This document shows positions 1 through 8,760 of a stretch of DNA of 64,000 nucleotides, one piece after another. The notes beneath the pieces were generated by a model. It was not told the DNA's origin. It searched no databases and was given only the letters and a program-made list of their open reading frames with translations. Source of the DNA: Mycobacterium senriense (GTDB taxonomy: Bacteria > Actinomycetota > Actinomycetes > Mycobacteriales > Mycobacteriaceae); assembly GCF_019668465.1 (NCBI RefSeq), contig NZ_AP024828.1, positions 2,728,001 through 2,792,000 of the forward strand. The letters run 5' to 3'. How positions within the stretch are numbered: position 1 is the first letter of the stretch; each line of letters begins with the position of its first letter. A program made the position numbers and the translations under genes.

Positions 1-1
1 A

Positions 2-772
2 CGCCGGCGTTGGGCGACCATCGTGCACGAGCGCTACGGGGCGAGAACGGCGAAGGCGGCGATGTTCCGCTTCGGTTGCGTCTGTGGTGGCGCGTCGCTG
101 TACGCACCGCAGGCCCACAACAACATCGTCAGGGTGGCCTACGAGGCGATGGCCGCGGTGCTCGGCGGTGTGCAGTCGATGTTCACGGCGGCCTGGGACG
201 AGCCGTTCGCCCTGCCGACCGAGGAAACCACCACACTGGCGCTGCGCACACAGCAGATCCTGGCGCACGAAACCGGCGTCGCCAGCGTCGCCGACCCGCT
301 CGGCGGCTCCTACTTCGTGGAGGCGCTGACCGATGCGACCGAGGAGCGCATCGTCGAGATCATGTCCGACCTCGAGCGGCACGGCGGAATGGTGCAGGCC
401 ATCGAGGACGGTTACCTGCAGGGCCTGATCGCCGACGAAGCCTTCAACATGCATCAAGAGGTCGAAGCAGGCACCCGGCCCGTCGTCGGGGTCAACCGGT
501 TTGTGACGGAGGAACTGGCGCACGATGTCGTCACCTACGAACTCGACGCCGAAGGACGTGATCTGCAGCTCAAGCGCCTGGCCAAGGTAAAAGCCGAAAG
601 GGATACGACCGCAGTGAAATCCACGTTGTCTGCGCTGTCGCGGTCAGCCGAGGGAGACGACAATCTGATGCACAAGCTGATCGACTGCGCCAACGCGTAC
701 TGCACGGTCGGGGAAATGGTCTCCGCGCTCAAGGCGGTATGGGGCGAGTTCCAGCAACCGGTGGTGTTCTAG
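2..772 (+). CDS. Acyl-CoA mutase large subunit, B12-dependent (5'-truncated by the window edge)
   Basis: This is the C-terminal part (256 codons visible) of the catalytic TIM-barrel subunit of a methylmalonyl-CoA mutase-family enzyme. The frame is open to the window edge, so the start lies outside. The protein ends without a cobalamin-binding domain, and the next gene begins on the very next base after its stop and supplies that domain. Split large/small mutases include isobutyryl-CoA and 2-hydroxyisobutyryl-CoA mutases, whereas classical methylmalonyl-CoA mutase keeps the B12 domain fused. The substrate-selecting residues lie upstream of the window, so the substrate cannot be named. Role by family: radical carbon-skeleton rearrangement of a branched acyl-CoA in the cytoplasm. 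The MeaB-like GTPase at 12994 is a possible chaperone. Confidence 0.9.
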   Translation, partial: RRRWATIVHERYGARTAKAAMFRFGCVCGGASLYAPQAHNNIVRVAYEAMAAVLGGVQSMFTAAWDEPFALPTEETTTLALRTQQILAHETGVASVADPLGGSYFVEALTDATEERIVEIMSDLERHGGMVQAIEDGYLQGLIADEAFNMHQEVEAGTRPVVGVNRFVTEELAHDVVTYELDAEGRDLQLKRLAKVKAERDTTAVKSTLSALSRSAEGDDNLMHKLIDCANAYCTVGEMVSALKAVWGEFQQPVVF

Positions 773-1198
773 ATGGCCGTCCGCGTTCTCGTTGCCAAAC
801 CCGGCCTGGACGGGCATGACCGCGGCGCGAAGATCGTCGCCCGCACCCTGCGTGACGCCGGGTTCGAGGTCATCTACACCGGCATCCGCCAGCGCATCGA
901 GGACATTGCGTCCATCGCCGTCCAGGAGGACGTGGCGGTGGTGGGGTTGAGCATCCTGTCGGGTGCCCACCTGGCCCTCACCGCGCGCACCGTGCAGGCC
1001 TTGCGCGCCGCCGATGCCGCCGACATCGCCGTCGTCGTCGGGGGCACCATCCCGCACGCCGACGTCCCCAAGCTGCTCTCCGCCGGCGCCGCCGCGGTAT
1101 TCCCCACCGGGACACCGTTGGACGACCTGGTGCGCGACATCCGCGCGCTGACCGGGACTCCCGATCCAGTCACGGAGGAACCATGCGCGTCGGAGTAA
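773..1198 (+). CDS. Acyl-CoA mutase small subunit (cobalamin-binding domain)
   Basis: This 141-residue protein is a stand-alone B12-binding domain. It carries the base-off/His-on signature DxHxxG as D13-G-H15-DR-G18, where H15 would be the lower axial cobalt ligand. It also has the expected LSxLxGAH-like segment (GLSILSGAH) and the GGTIP loop. The start ATG directly abuts the stop of the large-subunit gene, which suggests matched translation of the two subunits. The 3' end overlaps the next gene by 16 bases. Splitting of the mutase is typical of isobutyryl- and 2-hydroxyisobutyryl-CoA mutases, but small subunits alone do not define the substrate. Confidence 0.92.
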   Translation: MAVRVLVAKPGLDGHDRGAKIVARTLRDAGFEVIYTGIRQRIEDIASIAVQEDVAVVGLSILSGAHLALTARTVQALRAADAADIAVVVGGTIPHADVPKLLSAGAAAVFPTGTPLDDLVRDIRALTGTPDPVTEEPCASE

Positions 1199-2139
1199 TG
1201 ATCGGCGCCGAGCGTGGCGACATGGCCCGCAAGGTGGACAAACTGGCCTCCGATATCGAATGGGCCGAATCCGCGGGCCTGGACACGGCGTGGATGCCGC
1301 AGGTGCCCAACGACTTCGACTGCCTGACCATGGTGTCGCTGATGGCCGCCCACAGCTCGCGCATCGAGTTGGGCACCGCCGTGGTGCCGCTGCAGGCCCA
1401 GCACCCGATCGCCCTTGCCCGCCAGGCGCTCTCGACGCATGCGGTGGCCGGTGGACGGCTGGCGCTTGGCGTTGGGCCGTCGCACCACTGGATCATCCGG
1501 GACATGCTCGGCCTGCCCTACGAGAAGCCGGCCGCCTACACCCGCGATTACCTGCAGGTGCTCAATGCCGCCGTTGCCGGGCCGGGATCGGTTGATGTCG
1601 AAAACAATTCGTTTACCGTGCACAATCCGTTGGCGATCGGGGCCGATACACCGATGCCGGTGCTCGTCGCCGCGCTGGGACCGGTGATGCTGCAGATCGC
1701 CGGTGAACTCGCCGACGGTACCGTGCTGTGGATGGCCGACGAGCGCGCGATCGGCGATCACATCGCGCCGAAGATCACCAAGGCCGCCGCGGACGCCGGG
1801 CGGCCCGCACCGCGGATCGTCGCGGGAATCCCGGTATGCCTGTGTGGGCCTGGGCAAGTCGATGAGGCCAAGGAGCGGGCCAACCGCATCCTGGGCGAGG
1901 CCGAGGTGTCGCCCAACTACCAGCGCCTGCTCGACCGCGGCGACGCCCGCGATGTCGGTGATCTGTGTGCGGCCGGTGACGAGGAGGCGATCCTGGCCCG
2001 GATGCGCCGATTCGCCGACGCCGGTGTGACGGATCTTTCGGTGCGGCTGCTGCCGATTGGTGACAACCGCGACGAGCTGGTCGCGTCAAAGCGGCGCACC
2101 CGCGAAATGATCGCCTCACTCGCCGCGGAATTGCGTTGA
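1183..2139 (+). CDS. LLM-class (luciferase-like) flavin/F420-dependent oxidoreductase
   Basis: The 318-residue protein has the luciferase-like TIM barrel: an N-terminal strand (MRVGVMIG), the segment ELGTAVVPLQAQHPIALARQA, and the GRLALGVGPSHH motif that is characteristic of bacterial LLM proteins. In mycobacteria most members of this group use F420 and a minority use FMN; the sequence alone does not decide. The gene overlaps the mutase small-subunit gene by 16 bases and its TGA overlaps the TTG start of the next gene, so it belongs to the same operon. It probably oxidises or reduces a pathway intermediate; the substrate is unknown. Confidence 0.88.
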   Translation: MRVGVMIGAERGDMARKVDKLASDIEWAESAGLDTAWMPQVPNDFDCLTMVSLMAAHSSRIELGTAVVPLQAQHPIALARQALSTHAVAGGRLALGVGPSHHWIIRDMLGLPYEKPAAYTRDYLQVLNAAVAGPGSVDVENNSFTVHNPLAIGADTPMPVLVAALGPVMLQIAGELADGTVLWMADERAIGDHIAPKITKAAADAGRPAPRIVAGIPVCLCGPGQVDEAKERANRILGEAEVSPNYQRLLDRGDARDVGDLCAAGDEEAILARMRRFADAGVTDLSVRLLPIGDNRDELVASKRRTREMIASLAAELR

Positions 2140-3176
2140 GCGCAAACAACACCGGACCGCTGGCCGGGATACGCATCCTCGAGGTCGGCACCATGCTGGC
2201 GGGTCCGTACGCGACCATGCTGCTCGCCGATCTCGGCGCCGAGGTCACCAAGATCGAACCGCTCGGCGGCGAGATCTCCCGCAGCGTCGGCGCCACCTAC
2301 TTCGCCAGCCTCAACCGCAACAAATCCAGCATCACGCTGGACCTGAATTCCGATGCGGGACAGCAGCGATTGGGCGAGCTGGTCGCCGATTCGCACGCGC
2401 TGCTGGTGAACCTGAAGCCATCCGCCATCCGCCGGCTGGGCCTGACCTACGACGAGTTGCGCCGGCACAACGAGAAGATCGTCTGCGTGGCGATCACCGG
2501 CTTCGGCCTGTATGGCGGCGACGATCCCGCCTTCGACTATGTGGTCCAGGCGGGCGTCGGCACCGCCGCCCTGACCGGTGACCCGGACGGGCCGCCGACG
2601 CTGCCCGGCTACTCCTCGGCGGACAACTCCACCGGAATGACCGCGGCCCTGGGCTTGTTGGCCAAGATCATTTCCGGAACCGGCGGCCAGGTGGATGTGT
2701 CGCTGCGCGACGTCATGCTCTCCCAGCTGAACTACCACGCGTCGGCGTACCTCAACAGTGGCGTCGAACCGCAGCGCCGCCCTTACGGCGCCCATTCCTA
2801 TTACGTTCCGGCGCAGCTCTTTCCTACCGCCGACGGGTATCTGGCGCTGTTCATCACGCATGACGGCTTCTGGAAGTCGTTTGCCGCCGAAGCGGGCATC
2901 GGAGGGTTCGAAACAATGGCCGAGCGAGTCGCCCGGCGCGACGAAGTGCTGACCGTCGTCACCGCGATGCTGGCCACCGACAGCGCCGCCGGATGGGAAC
3001 AACGACTGCGCCCGCTCGGGGTGCCGGCGGCGGCCGTCAGGGCCTTACCCGAGGCGCTTGAGGCGACCCCGGGAGTGGTCGTGACAGCAGGCGATTTCCG
3101 GTTGGTGGGAAGCCCGATCCATATCTCTGGGTATCAGCCCGAGTACCGGCCACCGCCGGAACTGCCACAGGCCTAG
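2136..3176 (+). CDS. CoA-transferase family III (CaiB/BaiF type)
   Basis: The 346-residue protein starts at a TTG that shares bases with the preceding TGA. The N-terminal motif LAGIRILEVGTMLAGPYATMLLADLGAEVTKIEP is distributed as in CaiB/BaiF enzymes, and the segment VDVSLRD carries an aspartate where the acyl-anhydride-forming residue lies in formyl-CoA transferase. Some family members are alpha-methylacyl-CoA racemases, which cannot be excluded and would fit a branched-chain acyl-CoA pathway next to a mutase. Length is a little below the usual 380-400 residues. It is the last gene of the mutase operon and is followed by a large hairpin at 3185-3240. Confidence 0.85.
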   Translation: MSANNTGPLAGIRILEVGTMLAGPYATMLLADLGAEVTKIEPLGGEISRSVGATYFASLNRNKSSITLDLNSDAGQQRLGELVADSHALLVNLKPSAIRRLGLTYDELRRHNEKIVCVAITGFGLYGGDDPAFDYVVQAGVGTAALTGDPDGPPTLPGYSSADNSTGMTAALGLLAKIISGTGGQVDVSLRDVMLSQLNYHASAYLNSGVEPQRRPYGAHSYYVPAQLFPTADGYLALFITHDGFWKSFAAEAGIGGFETMAERVARRDEVLTVVTAMLATDSAAGWEQRLRPLGVPAAAVRALPEALEATPGVVVTAGDFRLVGSPIHISGYQPEYRPPPELPQA

Positions 3177-3184
3177 TCGTCGCC

Positions 3185-3240
3185 CGAGTGTGCGGCCAGC
3201 CGCACGTTCGGGCTTCGGGGTGCGGCTGGCCGCACACTCG
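3185..3240. terminator. Large perfect inverted repeat between convergent genes, probable bidirectional terminator
   Basis: Two arms of 21 bases (3185-3205 and 3220-3240) are exact reverse complements, separated by a 14-base loop. The core reads GTGCGGC...GCCGCAC. The element sits between a plus-strand gene ending at 3176 and a minus-strand gene ending at 3288. There is no U-tract on either side, so it is not a canonical intrinsic terminator. U-less hairpins of this kind are common between convergent mycobacterial genes and are thought to stop transcription from both sides. Confidence 0.65.
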
Positions 3241-3287
3241 CGGGGATTACGCCGACCTGACCGACCTGACCCGCCGCGCTACGTCAG

Positions 3288-4544
3288 CTACGCCAACTGC
3301 TTTTCCTGGTAGAGCCGTGCCCACTCGGCGCGTGACCGGATAGCCACGTCCACGTCAGTCGCCTTGGTGCGCAGGGCTTTAACGGTCGCTTGCTCGCGAG
3401 ATGTCCGGGCGAACGGGTCCCAGCCGAAGAACTTGCACGAGTTCTCCCAAGTGATCTTGTTGATGTCGGAATCGTCGGCGCCGGCGGCGTTCAACTCGGC
3501 GAGCACCTGTTCGGGGGCATCCGGCCAGAAGCAGTCCGAGTGCGGGTAGTCGCACTCCCAGGCGATAATGTCGATGCCGATCTCGTGGCGCAGCTTCAAC
3601 GACGTCTTGTCGGTGACGTAGCAGGCCAGCGAATGCTCACGAAAGACATCACTGGGCAGCTTGTCGCCGAAGTCGCGGCGCAGCCACTTCTGGTTGGTGT
3701 AGTGGCGGTCGCTGCGGTCCAGGTAGAACGGAATCCAGCCGATACCGCCTTCGGAGAAGGCGAATTTCAGGTCGGGATAGTTGCGCATCGCGGGGCCCCA
3801 CAGCAGGTCCTGGGCGCACATCGCCGACACCTGGGTGGCCAGAATGATCATGTTGTCGATCGGCGCCTCGGGCGCCATGCTGATCGCCCCGAAGCCGGTG
3901 CCGATGTGCAGGCACATCACCACGTTCTGCTCGGACAGTGTGCGGAACACCGGGCCCCAGTAGTCCTCGTCGTGGTAGCTCGGAAGTCCTTCCAGGTGCG
4001 GCAATTCCGGCATGGTGACCGCCCGGCAACCCTTCGCGGCGACGCGGCGGATCTCGGCGCACATGCCCTCGGGTGTCCAGGTCGGCAGGATCGCGATCGG
4101 GATGAAGCGGTCCGGGTAGGACCCGGCCCATTCGTCGATGTGCCAGTCGTTGTAGGCCGACACCATCACCAGGGTGACGTCCTCGCGCGTCATGTTGAGG
4201 TGCCGGGCGGAAAAGCCGGTGAACGTCGGGAAGCACATCGACGCGAGGATGCCGTTGCGGTTCATGTCGCGGACGCGTTCGTGGACGTCGTAGACGCCGG
4301 GACGCATCTCCGCGAAGCCGGCGGGATCGCGCCCCCACTCCTCGGCCGGCCACGACACCACCGCGTTGAGTCCGCTGACGCCCTGCGGCCTGCCCTGGTA
4401 CATCCACTGGTCCACGCCCTTGTCGTCGGTGACGACGACGGGTGCCTCGTCCCTGTACTTGGCGGGCACGTGCCGCAGGAACATGTCCGGCGGCTCGACC
4501 ACGTGGTCGTCAATGCTCACCAAAATCAGGTCATCGACCTTCAT
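3288..4544 (-). CDS. Amidohydrolase 2 family metal-dependent hydrolase/decarboxylase (paralogue of 58735-60033)
   Basis: This 418-residue amidohydrolase_2 (ACMSD-like) protein starts at MKVDDLILVSIDDH, chosen because an AGAGGA Shine-Dalgarno sequence lies just upstream. The family's first metal motif appears as DDHVVEPP, and WECDYPHSD near the C-terminus is a second conserved metal/active-site segment. Characterised relatives are non-oxidative aromatic decarboxylases and hydratases, but many mycobacterial members are uncharacterised, so the reaction is open. It is the third gene of a minus-strand operon behind a small unknown protein and a [2Fe-2S] ferredoxin. A close paralogue lies at 58735, in front of an acyl-CoA dehydrogenase; both appear to be under the same operator type. 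Confidence 0.88.
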   Translation of the reverse strand: MKVDDLILVSIDDHVVEPPDMFLRHVPAKYRDEAPVVVTDDKGVDQWMYQGRPQGVSGLNAVVSWPAEEWGRDPAGFAEMRPGVYDVHERVRDMNRNGILASMCFPTFTGFSARHLNMTREDVTLVMVSAYNDWHIDEWAGSYPDRFIPIAILPTWTPEGMCAEIRRVAAKGCRAVTMPELPHLEGLPSYHDEDYWGPVFRTLSEQNVVMCLHIGTGFGAISMAPEAPIDNMIILATQVSAMCAQDLLWGPAMRNYPDLKFAFSEGGIGWIPFYLDRSDRHYTNQKWLRRDFGDKLPSDVFREHSLACYVTDKTSLKLRHEIGIDIIAWECDYPHSDCFWPDAPEQVLAELNAAGADDSDINKITWENSCKFFGWDPFARTSREQATVKALRTKATDVDVAIRSRAEWARLYQEKQLA

Positions 4545-4585
4545 CAAACAGTCCTCTCCCGCGCCGCGACTCGAGCCGAACTCGG

Positions 4586-4900
4586 TCAGCCGCCGCACTC
4601 CGTGGTGGTTTCGAGCAGTCGTGGAATCGGCGCCGGGTCCAGTTGGAGGGCGTCCGACATGTGCAGCTGCCCCGCGTTGGCGATCATGTTGTCCAGAATC
4701 GCCTGCAGGTCGTCGCCCTCGATCTCGTAGATGGCGACGTAGGGTCCGTCGGCGGCGACGGGCCGCAGCCGGCGCGCCGACACGAATCCGTCCAGCGCTA
4801 CGAGCTCACCGAGGTGCACCTCGTCGTACCAGGTGTTGTACTCCTGTTCGCGCTCGGGCGAACTGGGCCGACTCTCCACGAGGATGATGCCCTTGGCCAT
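4586..4900 (-). CDS. Small conserved protein, predicted dimeric alpha/beta-barrel fold
   Basis: The 104-residue product (MAKGIILVESRP...) resembles the short ferredoxin-like alpha+beta proteins related to DUF4286/EthD, with the NTWYDEVHLGEL segment typical of that fold. A GTG three codons upstream is an alternative start; the ATG is preferred because AGAGAGG lies about 8 bases upstream. Related small proteins often accompany ring-cleaving or oxygenase operons, but the function is unknown. It lies between the ferredoxin gene (22 bases beyond its stop) and the amidohydrolase gene (41 bases on), so all three are probably co-transcribed. Confidence 0.72.
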   Translation of the reverse strand: MAKGIILVESRPSSPEREQEYNTWYDEVHLGELVALDGFVSARRLRPVAADGPYVAIYEIEGDDLQAILDNMIANAGQLHMSDALQLDPAPIPRLLETTTECGG

Positions 4901-4922
4901 CGTCGCCACCTCTCTCTGACTG

Positions 4923-5261
4923 CTACTCGTAGCGCACCGTGACCGAGTCCGTATCCGGAACGCCCTGGCACGTCAGAATGTAACCCTCGGCGACCTCATC
5001 CTCTTCGAGAGCGTCGTTGACCCGCATGGTGGCACGGCCCTCTTCGAGCTTGGCCATGCAGGTACCGCAGTTGCCGGCCTCGCAGCTGAACGGAGGTTCC
5101 AGCCCGGCCCGCCGCGCGGTCTCCAGCAAAGTCTCGCCCGGCACTTTGGGCACCGAGACCTTCTTGCGGTCGAGATGAATCGTCACCGTGCCGGCGCTGG
5201 CGCCGTTTGTCGCCGGATCTGCCACCCGTCGGGTCTCCTCGATGATCCGGGTGACCGTCAC
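4923..5261 (-). CDS. [2Fe-2S] plant-type ferredoxin
   Basis: The protein has the plant-type cluster signature C-X4-C-X2-C-X29-C (C60, C65, C68 and C98 counted from the chosen start), with SCEAGNCGTC in the middle. The GTG at 5261 is chosen because GGGAGGGGG lies 9 bases upstream and because the operator at 5300-5314 would crowd the alternative ATG at 5288. It is a soluble electron carrier, probably serving an oxygenase. No oxygenase lies in its own operon, but the Rieske oxygenase at 56522 lacks a ferredoxin and carries the same operator, making it an inferred partner. It is first in the operon with the unknown protein and the amidohydrolase. Confidence 0.9.
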   Translation of the reverse strand: MTVTRIIEETRRVADPATNGASAGTVTIHLDRKKVSVPKVPGETLLETARRAGLEPPFSCEAGNCGTCMAKLEEGRATMRVNDALEEDEVAEGYILTCQGVPDTDSVTVRYE

Positions 5262-5299
5262 TGAGACCGCCCCCTCCCGTACTTGCATTCTTCAGTATA

Positions 5300-5314
5300 G
5301 AGAATACTATTCTC
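5300..5314. promoter_or_regulatory. Operator GAGAATA-C-TATTCTC between divergent operons
   Basis: This perfect 15-base palindrome (7-base arms, one central base) lies in the divergent promoter region of the ferredoxin operon (minus) and the acyl-CoA synthetase operon (plus). The identical 15-mer recurs at 50886-50900 beside a TetR gene. It is best explained as a TetR-family operator controlling both directions. Confidence 0.75.
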
Positions 5315-5385
5315 ACGAAGCGATAGCATCTTCTCAAGACTGTATGGATGTCGGGTCAGCCCGGTCTGTCAGGGAAGGACGGGAC

Positions 5386-6801
5386 GTGACCGAGCCGGCG
5401 GCGCTCGTGTTCGAGGAACGGCGATTTAGCGCGCCCGAACTCGACGCGTTGGCCGACGGATGGGCCGCGACTCTGGCAAAAGACGGGGTCACGGCAGGTC
5501 AACGCGTCGCCGTCATGGCCTCCAACCGGCCCGAGTTCCTCGCCGCCGTGCTGGCGATCTGGCGACTGGCCGCCACGGCGGTGCTCATCAGCCCCGCGTG
5601 GAAGCGTGACGAGGTGGACCATGCGCTGTCCCTTACCAACCCCGAGCACGCCGTCGGCGACCAACCGGTGCTGGCCGGTCTGATGCCGATGCTGCACATG
5701 GACGAGCCGGTCGCGCCCGCGGAGCCGACAGCCGGTGCACCGCCGCCTGCGAGCGACGCGGCGCTGGTGTTCAGTTCCGGCACCACCGGCCTGCCGAAGG
5801 CCGTCCGGCACACCCACGCCTCGCTGGATGAGGCGGTGCGGCACTGGCGCCAAGCGCTGCAACTGACCCACCGCGACCGGATCCAGGTTGCGACGCCGCC
5901 GTCACACATCCTCGGGCTGTTGAACCTGCTGACCGCCCTGAAGGCCGGCGCCTGCGTGCGGCTGCACCCCCGGTTCGACATCGAGCGGGTGCTGCGCCAC
6001 ATCGAAAGTGACCGCATCACAGTGGAAATGGCGGTCGCCCCCATCGCACTGGCCATCGCGTCGCATCCCGACCTAGAGTCCTATGACCTGTCGTCGCTGC
6101 GCTACATCATGTGGGGTGCCACCCCGGTCAACGTCCACGTCGCGCAGACGGTGACCCGGCGCAGCGGAGTCGGGTGGCTTCCGGCCTACGGAACCACGGA
6201 ATTGCCTGTCGTGGCGTGCAATCCGATCGATGGCCCTCGCCTGGACACCGTTGGGCGGGCGGTGCCCGGCGTCGACGTGCGGGTCGTTTCGCTGGAGACC
6301 GGTGAGCCGGTCGGCGCGGGCGAGGTCGGTGAGATCCAGGCCCGGTCGGCATCGCTCATGGCCGGCTACCTCCCGGGCGAGGCGACTTCCGAGGCGGTCC
6401 GCGACGGGTGGTACCGCACCGGGGATGTCGGCTGGCTCGACACCGGCGGTTGGCTGCGAATCACCGACCGCCTCAAAGAGATGATCAAAGTGCGCGGTTT
6501 CCAGGTCGCCCCCGCCGAAATCGAGACGGTGTTGCACGGTCATCCGGCCGTCAAAGACTGCGCGGTGTTCGGGATTCCGGACGGACTCAACGGCGAAGCC
6601 GTGGTGGCCGCGATCGCCGCATCCGAAACCGTTGACACCGCGGCGGTGGCCACCGAATTGACCGCCCGGGTGGACGAAAGACTGGCTTCATACAAACATC
6701 TGAGCCGGGTCGTGTTCGTCCCCGACATTCCTCGCCTGCCTTCCGGCAAGGTGCTGCGCCGAGTGCTGAAGGAGCGTTATGGATGTACGTCTGACAGCTG
6801 A
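5386..6801 (+). CDS. Acyl-CoA synthetase (AMP-forming, ANL superfamily)
   Basis: The 471-residue enzyme should activate a carboxylic acid to its CoA thioester through an acyl-adenylate. Visible signatures are the phosphate-binding loop SSGTTGLPKA, YGTTE, the GWYRTGDVGW motif, the hinge KVRGFQVAPAEIE, and the C-terminal catalytic lysine segment PRLPSGKVLRR. The GTG at 5386 is preferred over an ATG at 5344 because AGGGAAGGA lies just upstream. At 471 residues it is shorter than most fatty-acid ligases (500-560), closer to aryl or small-acid CoA ligases. Its end overlaps the next acyl-CoA dehydrogenase gene by 23 bases. It heads the plus-strand operon behind the 5300 operator. Confidence 0.9.
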   Translation: MTEPAALVFEERRFSAPELDALADGWAATLAKDGVTAGQRVAVMASNRPEFLAAVLAIWRLAATAVLISPAWKRDEVDHALSLTNPEHAVGDQPVLAGLMPMLHMDEPVAPAEPTAGAPPPASDAALVFSSGTTGLPKAVRHTHASLDEAVRHWRQALQLTHRDRIQVATPPSHILGLLNLLTALKAGACVRLHPRFDIERVLRHIESDRITVEMAVAPIALAIASHPDLESYDLSSLRYIMWGATPVNVHVAQTVTRRSGVGWLPAYGTTELPVVACNPIDGPRLDTVGRAVPGVDVRVVSLETGEPVGAGEVGEIQARSASLMAGYLPGEATSEAVRDGWYRTGDVGWLDTGGWLRITDRLKEMIKVRGFQVAPAEIETVLHGHPAVKDCAVFGIPDGLNGEAVVAAIAASETVDTAAVATELTARVDERLASYKHLSRVVFVPDIPRLPSGKVLRRVLKERYGCTSDS

Positions 6802-7684
6802 ACAACAGCAATTGCGCGATGCCGCCGCCAAGCTCGCCGACGATCTCGGGCCGCCGACGGTGCACGATCTCGACGACCAGAGCCGAATCACCCGTCTGGA
6901 CAAGCAGATCGAGAACACCGGCTGGCGGTCGCTGCGGTCCGACGGTGCCTCCGGTGTGGAGGTGGCCATCGTGGCCGAGGAATTCGGTCGCAAGCTGGTC
7001 GACACACCGTTCCTGGGTCCCGTGCTCGCCGACGACCTGGGCCGCCACGTCGGCGCTGACGTATCGGCGGCGACGGTGGCGGTCGACGATCGAGTGATCG
7101 ATGCCCGCGGCGCCCGGCGCGCCCTGTCGCTGTCGGGCGGCACGGTCCGCGCCGTCGATGTGCAGGTTTTTCCGCGGAGCGTCGACCTCACGCGGGCCGA
7201 CGGCACTGTCGCGGGATCAGCGGAGACGTTGGGCGAGGTGTCACCCGAGGTCGCCGAACAATGGCGGGCGCTCGCGCTGGTCGCCACGACGGCGGACCTG
7301 GTGGGCATCGCCCGCGGCGCCCACGCGGTCGCGACTGACTACGCGAAAATCCGTGAACAGTACGGCATGCAGATCGGGTCGTATCAGGCCATCGCGCACT
7401 TGCTGGCCGAAAGCCTTGCGCTGATTGAGGGTTCGGTGAGCGTCCTGCGGCATGCCGCGTGGGGCGTCGACGAGCTGGCCCCCGCCGAGGCCATTCGGGC
7501 CGCCCAGATCGCAAAGGTCTACTGCGCGCGCGCCACCCGCACCGTCTGCGAGACGGCCATCCAAGTGCACGGCGGTATCGGCAACACCTGGGAATGCGTC
7601 GCGCACGTCTACCTGCGCCGCGCTCTCACATCGGCCGAGCTGTGGCCGGTCGCGTTGAAGGAGATCAATCTTGGACTTTCGTGA
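6779..7684 (+). CDS. Acyl-CoA dehydrogenase, short subunit of a probable heteromeric pair
   Basis: The 301-residue protein keeps the C-terminal ACAD helical domain (CETAIQVHGGIGNTWE, REQYGMQIGSYQAIAHLLAE) but has a shortened and poorly conserved N-terminal and middle domain. This is the pattern of one half of the mycobacterial alpha2-beta2 acyl-CoA dehydrogenases such as the FadE28/FadE29 type, in which two adjacent genes share one FAD site set. The next gene, overlapping by 14 bases, encodes a full-length-like partner. Such heteromers are known to handle bulky CoA thioesters such as steroid side chains and rings. The exact substrate is unknown. Confidence 0.88.
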   Translation: MDVRLTAEQQQLRDAAAKLADDLGPPTVHDLDDQSRITRLDKQIENTGWRSLRSDGASGVEVAIVAEEFGRKLVDTPFLGPVLADDLGRHVGADVSAATVAVDDRVIDARGARRALSLSGGTVRAVDVQVFPRSVDLTRADGTVAGSAETLGEVSPEVAEQWRALALVATTADLVGIARGAHAVATDYAKIREQYGMQIGSYQAIAHLLAESLALIEGSVSVLRHAAWGVDELAPAEAIRAAQIAKVYCARATRTVCETAIQVHGGIGNTWECVAHVYLRRALTSAELWPVALKEINLGLS

Positions 7685-8759
7685 CTCACCCGATGAAGCC
7701 GCCTTCCGGGAGCGGTTGCGCACGTGGCTTGCCGCACACGCCAAGGAGTTCTCGGGCTCGGGCGACGAATACTGGGTGCGCATGGCCGACTGGCACCGTG
7801 CCTTGTACGAGAACGGCTTTTTCGGCCTGTCCTGGCCCCGCGACTGGGGCGGCCAGGACCTCGCGCCGGTCTACGACGTCATCGTCGACGAGGAACTGGT
7901 GCGTGCCGGTGCGCCGCCGCGCCCCAGCGTCGGCTATCTGGTGTACGGCATCGGCGCCCACGCCAGCGACGAACTCCGAAAGCGCTTCCTGCCCGGCATC
8001 ATCAACGGCACCGAGCGCTGGTGCCAGGGCTTCAGTGAACCGGGTGCCGGCTCGGACCTGGCGTCGCTGACCACCACCGCTCGCCTCGAGGGCGACAACT
8101 ATGTGGTGAACGGGCACAAGATCTGGACCAGCTATTCCGATGTGGCGGACCGGTGTTTGTTGCTGGCGCGCACCGACCCCGATGCCAAGCGCCACCGCGG
8201 CCTGTCCGCTTTCGTTCTGGACATGAAACAGCCTGGCGTGCAACAGCGCCCGCTGCAGATGATCAACGGGGTCACCAATGAATTCGGTCAGGTGTTCTTC
8301 GACGATGCGACGGTGCCGGCGGACCGGATGGTCGGCGCTCCCGGTGACGGCTGGGCCGTGGCCATGACGGTCGTCGGGCACGAACGCGAGCCGTCCACGC
8401 TCGGCTATGCGGCGCGCTACGGCAAGCTCGTCCGAGAGTTGTTGTCGCGCAACGACGGTGAGGTTCCTGAGGAGCTGGCGTGGGCGGCGGTTCAGTCGGA
8501 CATGCTGACCCATCACGTCCGGCGGCGGCTCTCCGAACAGCTCGACGGGGTATCGCACGGCTCGGAAGGCTCGCTGGACAAGCTGCTGATGACCTGGGTC
8601 GAACAATCCGTAGGGCATGCGGCCCTTGCCGTCGCGGGCACCCGCGATCCCGATCTGCTGAGCGCCTACCTGTACAGCCGGGCGCAGAGCGTCATGGGCG
8701 GGACGTCGCAAATTCAAAAGAACATCATCGCTTCACGAATCTTGGGATTGGGAGTCTGA
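7671..8759 (+). CDS. Acyl-CoA dehydrogenase, partner subunit
   Basis: The 362-residue protein starts at a TTG inside the end of the preceding ACAD gene. It shows the FAD/substrate loop QGFSEPGAGSDLASL, the NGHKIWTSY segment, and the C-terminal GGTSQIQKNIIASRILGLG. Together with the 301-residue upstream gene it forms a typical overlapping heteromeric ACAD pair. It introduces a double bond alpha,beta to the thioester and passes electrons to electron-transfer flavoprotein. The crotonase gene follows after one base. Confidence 0.9.
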   Translation: MDFRDSPDEAAFRERLRTWLAAHAKEFSGSGDEYWVRMADWHRALYENGFFGLSWPRDWGGQDLAPVYDVIVDEELVRAGAPPRPSVGYLVYGIGAHASDELRKRFLPGIINGTERWCQGFSEPGAGSDLASLTTTARLEGDNYVVNGHKIWTSYSDVADRCLLLARTDPDAKRHRGLSAFVLDMKQPGVQQRPLQMINGVTNEFGQVFFDDATVPADRMVGAPGDGWAVAMTVVGHEREPSTLGYAARYGKLVRELLSRNDGEVPEELAWAAVQSDMLTHHVRRRLSEQLDGVSHGSEGSLDKLLMTWVEQSVGHAALAVAGTRDPDLLSAYLYSRAQSVMGGTSQIQKNIIASRILGLGV

Positions 8760-8760
8760 C

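Noticed and set aside
3185..3240. Classical Rho-independent terminator
   Set aside because: No U-run follows either arm, so only a U-less or bidirectional type is claimed.
3390..4730. 446-codon plus-strand frame opposite the first amidohydrolase and the small gene
   Set aside because: Antisense mirror; it runs across two real minus-strand genes and the space between them.
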